Origin: CALCCV01 sp964388665
GTDB taxonomy: Bacteria > Bdellovibrionota > Bdellovibrionia > Bdellovibrionales > Bdellovibrionaceae
DNA length: 19,994 nt
Assembly: GCA_964388665.1 (NCBI GenBank)
Contig: CAYMBJ010000069.1
Span: 1-19,994 of the forward strand
Direction: 5' to 3'
The notes beneath the pieces are model-generated. The model ran no database searches. It worked only from the letters and a program-made list of their open reading frames with translations, and was not told the origin of the DNA. The translations under genes and the position numbers were made by a program. This document shows, one piece after another, positions 8,368-15,670 of this stretch (its first letter is position 1; the number at the start of each line of letters is the position of its first letter).

Positions 8368-9324
8368 TTAGGGATTTCTTTCAAAAATATGTAGGTTGAG
8401 CTCTTTAGCCAACTCTTTAAAGACTTTGATGCCGCGAATACTATTGCCATGAACGTCAATGAGTGGAGAGTACACGCCGATGCCCATTGACCCAGGCACC
8501 ACAGCAAGGATGCCGCCACTCACACCACTCTTTGCCGGAATGCCAACATTAAAGGCCCATTCGCCGGCGTAGGTATAGAGCCCACAAGTCAACATGAGCG
8601 TCAGAAGGTGCTTGACGTACCTTTCGTCAATCGCTTTGTTGTGTGTTTTGGGATTGATGCCATTGTTTGCCAAAGTTGCAGCCATCACGGAGAGGTCGAC
8701 AGCGTTTACGTTAAACGAGCATTGGCGAAAATACAGATCCAGGGTGTCTTCAATTTCTGGTTCGACCATACCAAAGTGGAGCATCAGATGTGCCATGGCG
8801 CGATTGCGATGACCGGTCACTTTTTCAGAGATGTAGACATTTTTATCCATGGATAAACTGCGCCCAGCATAGCTTTCAAACATCTTCTTGAGAGAGTTTC
8901 TCCCCATCTCTGGGGTTTTGCCTCGAATCAAATTGGTCATAGCAATGGCCCCAGTGTTGACCATGGGGTTGGAAGGGCGTTTTGATTTGGATTGCAGGCG
9001 AATCAAGGAGTTAAAGGGATCGCCTGTGGGCTCAACGCCTACGCGTGAGCGCACCATTCGCAGGCCATGATTTTGCAGAGCCATGCCGAACACAAAAGGT
9101 TTTGAAATGGATTGTATAGTAAAGTCCTCTTCCGCATCGCCAATTGAGATCGTATCACCTGCGACTGTGGTGATGGCAATTCCGAAGCCTTTGGGATTCA
9201 CTTTTCCAAGCTCAGGAATATAGGATGCCAGCTTTCCGCTGTTGTTGGTTGCATTAGCACTATGAAGCCTGCAGATCAAGTCTTTGAGCTTCTTGATTGT
9301 TCGGTAGTCTTTTGGCATAATCAT
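8368..9324 (-). CDS. glsA: Glutaminase
   Basis: The 318-residue product is a beta-lactamase-fold glutaminase that hydrolyses L-glutamine to glutamate and ammonia. The catalytic Ser72-x-x-Lys75 lies in QSISKPF. Asn123 (VNTGAI), Glu167, Asn174 (GHRNRAMAH), Tyr198, Tyr250 (TCGLY) and Val268 (KSGVSGG) all follow the E. coli YbaS positions with a constant offset of six, so the active site appears intact. Length is normal for the family. ATG 9324 and ATG 9318 are both possible starts; a GAGAG sits just before them, and I kept the longer one. The gene converges on the amidotransferase-transglutaminase gene (31-bp gap) and is divergent from the ATP-grasp gene. Its place inside this cluster may mean that it supplies glutamate or removes glutamine; that is inference. 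Confidence 0.93.
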   Translation of the reverse strand: MIMPKDYRTIKKLKDLICRLHSANATNNSGKLASYIPELGKVNPKGFGIAITTVAGDTISIGDAEEDFTIQSISKPFVFGMALQNHGLRMVRSRVGVEPTGDPFNSLIRLQSKSKRPSNPMVNTGAIAMTNLIRGKTPEMGRNSLKKMFESYAGRSLSMDKNVYISEKVTGHRNRAMAHLMLHFGMVEPEIEDTLDLYFRQCSFNVNAVDLSVMAATLANNGINPKTHNKAIDERYVKHLLTLMLTCGLYTYAGEWAFNVGIPAKSGVSGGILAVVPGSMGIGVYSPLIDVHGNSIRGIKVFKELAKELNLHIFERNP

Positions 9325-9378
9325 CTCTCGGTTTGTGACGTTTTTATAATGCAGTTCAGTTTATCCGCTGGTATCCTA

Positions 9379-9409
9379 ATTATCTAAATCAACACTAGTG
9401 CTTTGTCAG
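9379..9409 (-). promoter_or_regulatory. Candidate glsA promoter
   Basis: On the minus strand CTGACA (9409-9404) and GATAAT (9384-9379) resemble -35 and -10 boxes, each one base from consensus. The 19-bp spacer is longer than the ideal 17. It lies 55 bp before ATG 9324. The call rests on consensus matching only. Confidence 0.3.
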
Positions 9410-9447
9410 GGAAGTTTAAACTATTATTGGTTACTGTCGAGATTAAT

Positions 9448-9468
9448 AGGCTCATAAAAAACTCAGAT
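9448..9468 (+). repeat. 21-bp interspersed unit, copy 1
   Basis: AGGCTC, three variable bases, then AAAAACTCAGAT. The same 18 fixed bases with the same spacing occur in reverse orientation at 17382-17402. This copy directly abuts the 122-bp palindrome at 9472. Confidence 0.55.
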
Positions 9469-9471
9469 TCT

Positions 9472-9593
9472 GGCTCCTGAAAAAGGAAAATCTGCTGCGT
9501 TCTCGGTACCAAATCTCACTTCGACGGAGTATATACTGCGCCTACGTTCGATTTGGCACCTGCGGCCTTGCATCTTTACCTTTTTCAGGAGCC
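9472..9593. repeat. 122-bp near-palindrome with 15-bp perfect ends (MITE-like)
   Basis: GGCTCCTGAAAAAGG (9472-9486) and its exact reverse complement (9579-9593) bound the element. Inside, GGTACCAAATC (9505-9515) pairs with GATTTGGCACC (9550-9560) at 10 of 11 positions, and the perfect palindrome AGTATATACT (9528-9537) lies exactly at the midpoint. The whole segment can fold into one long hairpin. It is unrelated in sequence to the element at 2849 but has the same size and design. It sits 64 bp before the ATP-grasp start and could influence expression of that operon. Confidence 0.78.
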
Positions 9594-9657
9594 TGATAAT
9601 GTCCAAAAGAAACCGTAAAATAGTCTCAAAAATGCTGACGAGAGGTGTGCACAAAAT

Positions 9658-11106
9658 ATGAATTTTCGCGATTATACCACGGATGGATTTTATGATGAAA
9701 TGTTTGAGTCTGATAACACCCCTCGAAAGTATGCTCTGCAGCTGGTGGAGCAAATCAATAAGTTACCGCCTAAAGAGTTGAGGCGCCGGCAGAAAGCTGC
9801 AGAAGCAGCGCTCTTGCAAATGGGAATAACTTTTAGTGTTTATGGAGCGAAGGAAGGAACCGAAAAGATTTTTCCGTCTGATATCATTCCCAGAATTATT
9901 GATGGCCATGAGTGGACAGCTATTGAAAAGGGCCTTGAACAGAGAATTCACGCCTTGAATCTATTTATCGACGACATTTATAACGAAGGCAAAATACTTA
10001 AAGATCGCATCATTCCCAGAGAGCTGATTGATAGTTCAGATACCTTTTTGAAGCAGTGCCGGGGCTTTCGTCCACCCAAAGGAATTTGGATTCACATCAC
10101 TGGGACGGACCTGATTCGCGATCACAAAGGAACCTTTTTGATTTTGGAAGATAATCTGCGCTGTCCTTCTGGAGTATCGTATTTGCTCGAAAATCGAGCC
10201 GTGTTGAAAAAGACCTTTCCCAATGCATTCAAAGCCATGAAAGTTCGACCCGTGGCGGATTATCCAGATCGACTCCTGGAAACTCTCGAGTACATTGCAC
10301 CCGATGAGGTCATCCATCCCAAGGTCGTGGTCCTAACGCCGGGTGCATACAACTCGGCTTATTTTGAACATGCTTACTTGGCCCAGCAAATGGGTGTGCA
10401 ATTGGTGGAAGGGCGTGATTTGGTTGTTGTGGATCGCCGTGTATTTATGAGGACCACCAAGGGCTTTGAAAAGGTCGATGTGATCTACAGACGCATTGAC
10501 GATGACTTTTTAGATCCTAAAGTGTTTCGAAGTGATTCGATGCTTGGAGTTCCTGGACTGATGGATGCCTACTTCAATGGTGGCGTGGCGCTGGCCAATG
10601 CTCCAGGAACTGGTATTGCTGATGATAAGGCAGTTTATGCTTACACACCACAGATCATCAAGTACTACCTCAATGAAGATCCCATCGTGCCAATTGTGCC
10701 CACCTATATCTGTGATGATGAAAAACAGCGTTCGCATGTGCTCGAGAATTTAGACAAACTGGTGGTGAAGGCCGTGAATCTCTCTGGAGGCTATGGCATG
10801 TTGATCGGTCCTCATTCGACTAAAGAGGAGCAAATTAAGTTTGCAGGTTTAATTAAAAAGAGTCCCAGAGACTATATTGCGCAGCCAATGATTTCTTTGT
10901 CGCGAACGCCAGTGATTGTTGATGATAAAATTGAGGGCAGACATGCGGATTGTCGTCCTTATATTTTGTATGGAAAAAAGATCAACGTGATCCCCGGGGG
11001 GCTGACTCGGGTGGCGTTGAAAAAAGGATCGCTGGTGGTGAACTCGTCTCAAGGGGGCGGGAGCAAGGACACTTGGGTTTTAGCGGGAGTGAATAGCCAT
11101 GCTTAG
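9658..11106 (+). CDS. Circularly permuted ATP-grasp protein (COG2308, DUF404/DUF407)
   Basis: The 482-residue product belongs to the circularly permuted ATP-grasp type 2 family. These are predicted amide-bond-forming ligases that use ATP to activate a carboxylate for attack by an amine. Visible family blocks are ILEDNLRCPSGVSYLLENR (about 162-180), VDVIYRRIDDDFLDP (273-287), NGGVALANAPGTGIADDK (307-324), LVVKAVNLSGGYGMLIGP (368-385) and PRDYIAQPM (403-411). Length is normal. No signal peptide is seen, so it is cytoplasmic. ATG 9658 follows GAGG at 9642-9645 with a 12-nt gap. The last 8 bp overlap the alpha-E gene start, so the two are co-translated. This pairing is the standard core of the predicted peptide-ligation systems described for amidoligases; the product made here is unknown. 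Confidence 0.92.
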   Translation: MNFRDYTTDGFYDEMFESDNTPRKYALQLVEQINKLPPKELRRRQKAAEAALLQMGITFSVYGAKEGTEKIFPSDIIPRIIDGHEWTAIEKGLEQRIHALNLFIDDIYNEGKILKDRIIPRELIDSSDTFLKQCRGFRPPKGIWIHITGTDLIRDHKGTFLILEDNLRCPSGVSYLLENRAVLKKTFPNAFKAMKVRPVADYPDRLLETLEYIAPDEVIHPKVVVLTPGAYNSAYFEHAYLAQQMGVQLVEGRDLVVVDRRVFMRTTKGFEKVDVIYRRIDDDFLDPKVFRSDSMLGVPGLMDAYFNGGVALANAPGTGIADDKAVYAYTPQIIKYYLNEDPIVPIVPTYICDDEKQRSHVLENLDKLVVKAVNLSGGYGMLIGPHSTKEEQIKFAGLIKKSPRDYIAQPMISLSRTPVIVDDKIEGRHADCRPYILYGKKINVIPGGLTRVALKKGSLVVNSSQGGGSKDTWVLAGVNSHA

Positions 11107-12046
11107 TCGTGTTGCGGAATCAATCTATTGGATGAGTCGGTATGTGGAGCGGGCAGAGAATGTAGCGAGATTTATTCACGTGAATCAAAATTTGATGTTG
11201 GACGGGACCCATGATGAAGAGTCGAGCCAGTGGAGGCCATTGGTGGCGACAACGGGTGATGATGAGCTCTTTGAGAAGCGCTGTGGCGAAGCCACCGAAG
11301 AGAATGTCATTCAATTTTTGACCTTTGACGATAAGAATCCAAATTCTATTCTTTCTTGTGTGAATTCTGCGCGCGAAAACGGGCGCAAGATTCGTGAGGT
11401 CATCTCTTCAGAAATGTGGGTCCAGTTGAATGATTTTTATTGGATGGTCAAAAATCAAAGCAAAAAAAGAAAGCTCAGTGACTCACAGGCCTTTTTTAGC
11501 GAGGTCAAACAAGCAAGCCATCTATTTTTGGGACTCTCTGATGCGACCATGAGTCACTCCGAGGGTTGGCACTTTTCAAGAATGGGCCGACTGCTGGAGC
11601 GATCGGATAAAACGGCGAGAATTTTGGACGTAAAGTACTACCTCTTGTTGCCAAGTTTAGAGTATGTGGATACGCCACTTGATGTCATTGTTTGGGGGGC
11701 GCTATTGAAGTCCGCAAGTGCTTTTGAAATGTACCGCAAGCGATTCAACCGAATCTATTCTAAAGATGTTATGGACTTTTTGATATTTGATAAAGAGTTT
11801 CCCAGATCCATCAGCTACTGCATCCGTGTGGCAAAGGCCTCCATGCAAGCCACTATTGGTGAGACGAAAGAGGTCTCTGCAGCGATGCGTGAATTGGCTT
11901 TGCTAGAGAAAATGATTTCAGATACGGATGTTGAGTCAGTTGCAAAAAAAGGTCTACATGAGTTTATTGATGCTTTTCAGTTCAATCTCAATATCGTTGG
12001 TAAAGAAATTCACAGCTCCTTCTTTGCCCTCAAGCCACTGAGTTAA
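11099..12046 (+). CDS. Alpha-E domain protein (DUF403)
   Basis: The 315-residue product opens with MLSRVAESIYWMSRYVERAE, the very conserved N-terminus of alpha-E proteins, and is mostly helical throughout. Alpha-E proteins have no known enzyme activity and are thought to be the obligate partner of the COG2308 ATP-grasp, with which they are often encoded or fused. Length is typical for the family. The ATG at 11099 overlaps the end of the ATP-grasp gene by 8 bp (ATGCTTAG), a sign of translational coupling. It converges on the Cys-repeat gene, leaving a 9-bp gap, with no terminator hairpin visible between them. Confidence 0.92.
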   Translation: MLSRVAESIYWMSRYVERAENVARFIHVNQNLMLDGTHDEESSQWRPLVATTGDDELFEKRCGEATEENVIQFLTFDDKNPNSILSCVNSARENGRKIREVISSEMWVQLNDFYWMVKNQSKKRKLSDSQAFFSEVKQASHLFLGLSDATMSHSEGWHFSRMGRLLERSDKTARILDVKYYLLLPSLEYVDTPLDVIVWGALLKSASAFEMYRKRFNRIYSKDVMDFLIFDKEFPRSISYCIRVAKASMQATIGETKEVSAAMRELALLEKMISDTDVESVAKKGLHEFIDAFQFNLNIVGKEIHSSFFALKPLS

Positions 12047-12055
12047 TGACGTTAG

Positions 12056-12754
12056 CTAAGAGCAGGCCGCTGCAACCTCTCTAATCTCATCTATGTCGTC
12101 ACATTTATAGGATGGTAGGCGATCGCACACGGCCTTTATGCAGTTGGCATCTACATGTTGGCAAAAATTGGCGATGGATGAGAGTTCTGTAAGCTCATCA
12201 CATTTGTAGCTTGGCATAAGTGAGCAGGTCAGATTTACGCAGGCGTCCCCATAGTTGCCTTTGCAAGAGCTCGCCATCTTTGTAACCTCGGCTATGTCAT
12301 CGCACTGGTGAGATGGTAATTTTTTACATGAAGCTCGTAGGCAGGCACCGTTGTAATTGCCTTTGCAGGAGTTGGCAATCTGTTGCAGTTCGCCAATGTC
12401 ATCACATTTGTAGCTTGGCATAAGTGAGCAGGCCGCCTCTATACAATCAGAGGCATTGCCAGGGGTGCAGTGGTCATGATCTGTTTCTCCAAAAGCGCTT
12501 GTCGAGCTCTGAGGTCGAGTAGTGAGGTAGCTTTGGACCATTGCGTCTCGAGCCAATTTTTCTAAATAGCCCGCCACAGACTGATCATTGACAGAGTGAT
12601 TAGAAGTGATTTGTGATCGAGCTTGAACGGGTCCTGCCGCAAGAATGCAGCCACTCAGTAGCAAAAGCAAAAAATTTGGTCTGCAGAAGGTCTTGAGCTG
12701 GGCGATCAGTTGAAGCGAATTGGAAAATGATCCTATTAAAATTGAAAGTTTCAT
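12056..12754 (-). CDS. Exported protein with four 34-residue cysteine repeats
   Basis: The 232-residue product starts with an export signal. Hydrophobic residues 28-40 contain a lipobox-like LSGC (33-36), so Cys36 could be lipidated; cleavage by signal peptidase I after VQA45 is the alternative. Residues 104-231 hold four tandem repeats with cysteines spaced C-x4-C-x7-C-x12-C (C104/109/117/130, C138/143/151/164, C172/177/185/198, C205/210/218/231) around the core LPSYKCDDI.E. Each repeat probably makes two disulfides in the periplasm or at the cell surface. I do not recognise a named family. ATG 12754 follows AAGGAGG with close spacing. Repeats one and three share a 34-nt identical DNA stretch, so the array probably grew by recent duplication. 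Confidence 0.8.
   Translation of the reverse strand: MKLSILIGSFSNSLQLIAQLKTFCRPNFLLLLLSGCILAAGPVQARSQITSNHSVNDQSVAGYLEKLARDAMVQSYLTTRPQSSTSAFGETDHDHCTPGNASDCIEAACSLMPSYKCDDIGELQQIANSCKGNYNGACLRASCKKLPSHQCDDIAEVTKMASSCKGNYGDACVNLTCSLMPSYKCDELTELSSIANFCQHVDANCIKAVCDRLPSYKCDDIDEIREVAAACS
12062..12445 (-). repeat. Tandem repeats within the Cys-repeat gene (4 units, about 102 bp each)
   Basis: Four units of 34, 34, 33 and a shorter last repeat, defined by the cysteine spacing. The segments 12195-12228 and 12399-12432 are identical over 34 nt and lie exactly 204 bp apart, which is two repeat lengths. Confidence 0.8.
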
Positions 12755-13134
12755 GAATCCTCCTTATGAGCCACCAATCGAGCGCAGCTCAATAATCTTT
12801 CTTGGCAGTACCGATCTGTTCCTCGACTTTTGCAAGCCGCTTAGATTTTCTACCAATGTCTTTGCTCAAATGTAAATAGAATTTCGGACTTAGAGTCAGA
12901 ATTGATTGTTGGGCCATGTGTATCAACTTGAGATTTCTTTGTATGAAGTTGTTCCAGATTTTCTAGGCGAGCGATCCGTTGGTCCAGTTTCTATGCGAAT
13001 GCTCTTAGTTTTTCAGTTTTTGGACCGATGCGGTTCTGTGTGGGTTTGCAGATATACTGCAGACGATTGGATAGAAATAGCAGTGCTGAATCCAAAGACG
13101 AATTTCCAAGAGATTTTTGCAAAGGATGGTTTTC
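12755..13134. other. 380-bp intergenic region between divergent genes
   Basis: No convincing gene is seen. The minus strand has a 46-codon open stretch (12853-12990) with a heptad-like start, LDQRIARLENLEQL, but it is flanked by stops and has no ATG or GTG, so it may be a gene relic. The leader of the Cys-repeat gene has a clear AAGGAGG. AAGGA at 13122-13126 precedes the ATG at 13135 of the plus-strand gene. No promoter could be assigned with confidence. Confidence 0.5.
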
Positions 13135-14130
13135 ATGAGAGTCTGTTCATCTAAGACTATGTGTCTTTCCTTTACCTTGGTTGTCGCGTTGACCCTAGGG
13201 CGCCAGGCGTTGGCAGCGGACAAAGCGAAGGATTCAAAAAAAGAAAAAATATGTGTTCATGTGGATTCCTACCATGCGGGGTATGAGTGGAGTGATGGCC
13301 TGGATCAAGGGGTTGATACTGCGCTCAAAGGTGTGTGCAAGGTTGAACGGATATTTATGGATACGAAAAGACAGTCAAGCCCTGAGTATCTAAAAGCCAA
13401 AGGGCTGGAAGTAAAAAAATTCATTGAAGACAAACACGCTGACATTGTCATCGTCAGTGATGACAATGCCGCAGCAGAAGTTCTTCAGACACATTTTAAA
13501 GACTCAAAAATTCCGTTTGTGTTTTGTGGTTTAAATTGGAGCATCGAAAAATACGGTCTTCCGTATAAGAACACCACAGGTATGATTGAAGTGGCTCTTG
13601 TGCAGTCCATGTTTTTTGAAGTTCGTAAAGTGCTGAAGCCCTTCAAAACAATGTCTTTTTTGTCTGCGGATACGGAGACAGAGCGAAAAGAATTTAATCA
13701 GATCGCAAAAATTGCCAAGGCCGTTGGCGTCACCACCAAGCCGATCTGGGTCAAGGACTTTGCAAGCTGGAAGCAGGGCTTTGTAGATGCACAAAACGAA
13801 GACTTCGTATTTTATTCCAACAGTGCTGGTATTACAGATTGGAAAGAGGACGAAGCTTTGGCATGGGTCAAAGAGCACCATAAGAAACTTTCCTCAACCA
13901 CCAATATTTGGTTAAAAGATTTTACTGCATTTACTTTTGCTAAAGTGCCCTTTGAGCAGGGAGATTGGGCGGGTCAAGCTGCAAAAAAGATTCTTAAACG
14001 TAGAAAGCCAGCCTCGACAATACCCATTGTGACCAATAAGCAGTACACACTGTATGTGAATACTGAGCTCCATGGAAAAAGCAATGTTAAACTAAGTGAT
14101 TCACTGCTTAAAAAGGCCAAGAAAGACTGA
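13135..14130 (+). CDS. Periplasmic ABC_sub_bind family protein
   Basis: The 331-residue product has a Sec signal peptide (residues 1-27, ending RQALA) and a mature domain resembling the ABC_sub_bind/COG2984 periplasmic binding proteins. It shows a Rossmann-like pattern (ICVHVDSYHAGYEWSDG, DIVIVSDDNAAAEVL, IPFVFCGLNW). The ligand cannot be told from sequence. I chose ATG 13135, eight bases after AAGGA, over an in-frame TTG at 13117. No solute-uptake permease follows; instead a chemoreceptor gene begins 4 bp after the stop. This suggests that the protein senses a ligand for the receptor rather than serving transport. That role is inference. Confidence 0.75.
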   Translation: MRVCSSKTMCLSFTLVVALTLGRQALAADKAKDSKKEKICVHVDSYHAGYEWSDGLDQGVDTALKGVCKVERIFMDTKRQSSPEYLKAKGLEVKKFIEDKHADIVIVSDDNAAAEVLQTHFKDSKIPFVFCGLNWSIEKYGLPYKNTTGMIEVALVQSMFFEVRKVLKPFKTMSFLSADTETERKEFNQIAKIAKAVGVTTKPIWVKDFASWKQGFVDAQNEDFVFYSNSAGITDWKEDEALAWVKEHHKKLSSTTNIWLKDFTAFTFAKVPFEQGDWAGQAAKKILKRRKPASTIPIVTNKQYTLYVNTELHGKSNVKLSDSLLKKAKKD

Positions 14131-14134
14131 CTTA

Positions 14135-15670
14135 ATGATATTGCTAAAAATCGTGCGCACACAATTGGGCAGGATATCCTTAAAGGCAAGATTGCTGATG
14201 ATTTTGTTCTTGCCGTTTTCGGTCGCCTTGGGTGTGAGCCTCTTGGGCCGATATTCTCTTAGCACGAGCAGCCAATCTATACGCGCCCTGCAGACAATGG
14301 TTCAAACCGGAGACCGGCTTACCGAAGCCGCGTTCTTAATGGCTGAACTGTTAGAGTCCATCAATGAGGCGTATCGAAACTTCCATCCTGGCAAGCCCGT
14401 GTCCGAAGAAAAATTGCGGGTGATTTCGGAAAAGGTTGATCGGCTCGATCAAAAGTTTATTGAATACTCTCTTGAACTTGATATTAGCGAATCGCTGCAA
14501 GAAATCTATATCAATATGATTGCTGATTGGGAGCCATTGAAGTCGATTTTAGGCAGAGCCACGGGTATATTGGCAGATCCTAAGGGCGACAGAGACGAAT
14601 TGACAAATTTAGTTGCGGCGCTGTCGCAAAATGCAAAGAATCTCAATCTCAACGTGGCGACGGCACTGAAAGCCATCGATGGCACCGCTTCGGCGGCGTC
14701 TGACAAGGGTGACAGATTGCTAGCTTGGAGTGATCGTGCATCCGCCTCCGCCACTGTGTTGGCAATTTTGATTTTGGGAGCAGGTTGGGTCTTTGCCTCG
14801 CAGGTCGTTGCGAGAATCACATCGCTATCAGCAGCGCTCAAAACTGCGTCGATTTCTCTAAATGATGCGGTCACCCATGTCACGCGATCAGCATCGGCCT
14901 TGACAGAGGGTGTAGAAAAGCAAGAGCAAAGTTTTGAACGATCTGCGACGAATATTTCGCAAATGAACTTGATGATACAGCAGAGCCAGAAGGGTGCCGA
15001 GAATGCCATGTCCTTTGCCATCGATATGGCTGAGAAGGCCGATAGAGGTCTATCTGGGATGAGCCAATTGGAGGCGGCCATGCAGGCCATTCAAGACTCC
15101 AACCAAAAGCTCTCCAATATTGGTGAGATTATAAAAAAGATCGAAAAGAAAGCCGATGTCATCAACCAAATTGTATTTAAGACGCAAATTTTGGCTTTCA
15201 ATGCGGCCATTGAGGCGGCCCGTGCAGGTGAGCAGGGGCGAGGATTTTCGGTTGTAGCTAAAGAGGTGAGTCAATTGGCAGAAGTGAGTGGCAAATCTTC
15301 AAATGAAATTCGTCAGCTTCTAAAAGAAAGCCAGATGCGTGCAGAGGAAACGGTCCAGGATGTCAATCGAACCATTCTTCAGGCTGAGGAGTCGAGCCGC
15401 CTTTGTGTAAATTCCTTTGGTGTGATCCACTCTTCCGTTGCCCAAGTGAATCCTTTGGTTGAATCAATTTTGAATGCGACCACGCGACAAGCTGACGGGG
15501 CTCGCCATCATCAAGAGACTTTTTCGCGCATGAGTGAAGTGACTCGTCAAAATTTTGTGATAGCCCGTGAGATTCAATCTTTGGCGCCGGGTCTGCAAGA
15601 TCAGTCCAAAGAGCTAGAAGGTCAGGTTTTGCAGTTGGATGCCTTTATCATCGGTCGCAGAGCTTCCTAG
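14135..15670 (+). CDS. Methyl-accepting chemotaxis protein
   Basis: The 511-residue product is a membrane receptor: TM1 (about residues 20-38), a periplasmic helical sensor of about 165 residues, TM2 (about 203-223) and a long cytoplasmic coiled coil. The signalling hairpin tip is EAARAGEQGRGF (360-371), preceded by FKTQILAFNAAI, and would bind CheW and CheA. I see no clear HAMP domain after TM2 and no CheR-docking pentapeptide at the C-terminus. I chose ATG 14135 over an in-frame GTG at 14096 inside the previous gene; 14135 lies 4 bp after that gene's stop. Its last 32 bp overlap the start assigned to the ATPase gene. The preceding binding-protein gene may supply its ligand-binding partner. 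Confidence 0.9.
   Translation: MILLKIVRTQLGRISLKARLLMILFLPFSVALGVSLLGRYSLSTSSQSIRALQTMVQTGDRLTEAAFLMAELLESINEAYRNFHPGKPVSEEKLRVISEKVDRLDQKFIEYSLELDISESLQEIYINMIADWEPLKSILGRATGILADPKGDRDELTNLVAALSQNAKNLNLNVATALKAIDGTASAASDKGDRLLAWSDRASASATVLAILILGAGWVFASQVVARITSLSAALKTASISLNDAVTHVTRSASALTEGVEKQEQSFERSATNISQMNLMIQQSQKGAENAMSFAIDMAEKADRGLSGMSQLEAAMQAIQDSNQKLSNIGEIIKKIEKKADVINQIVFKTQILAFNAAIEAARAGEQGRGFSVVAKEVSQLAEVSGKSSNEIRQLLKESQMRAEETVQDVNRTILQAEESSRLCVNSFGVIHSSVAQVNPLVESILNATTRQADGARHHQETFSRMSEVTRQNFVIAREIQSLAPGLQDQSKELEGQVLQLDAFIIGRRAS

Larger units (their letters stand above)
9325..9657. other. 333-bp intergenic region between divergent glsA and ATP-grasp genes
   Basis: No gene is seen here. 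From left to right it holds a weak glsA promoter candidate (9379-9409), a 21-bp unit also found near 17390 (9448-9468), a 122-bp near-palindrome (9472-9593) and a 64-bp leader before the ATP-grasp start with a GAGG at 9642-9645. No convincing promoter for the plus-strand genes could be picked. Confidence 0.6.

Noticed and set aside
12047..12055. Terminator between the alpha-E and Cys-repeat genes
   Set aside because: The 9-bp gap has no inverted repeat or T-run.
12906..13154. 82-codon plus-strand frame starting with TTG
   Set aside because: It overlaps the start and signal peptide of the binding-protein gene in another frame and shows no recognisable features or Shine-Dalgarno.
14506..15090. 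194-codon open frame on the minus strand
   Set aside because: It lies fully antisense to the chemoreceptor gene, whose Ala/Ser/Glu-rich coiled coil leaves the opposite strand open. It shows no domain or ribosome binding site.
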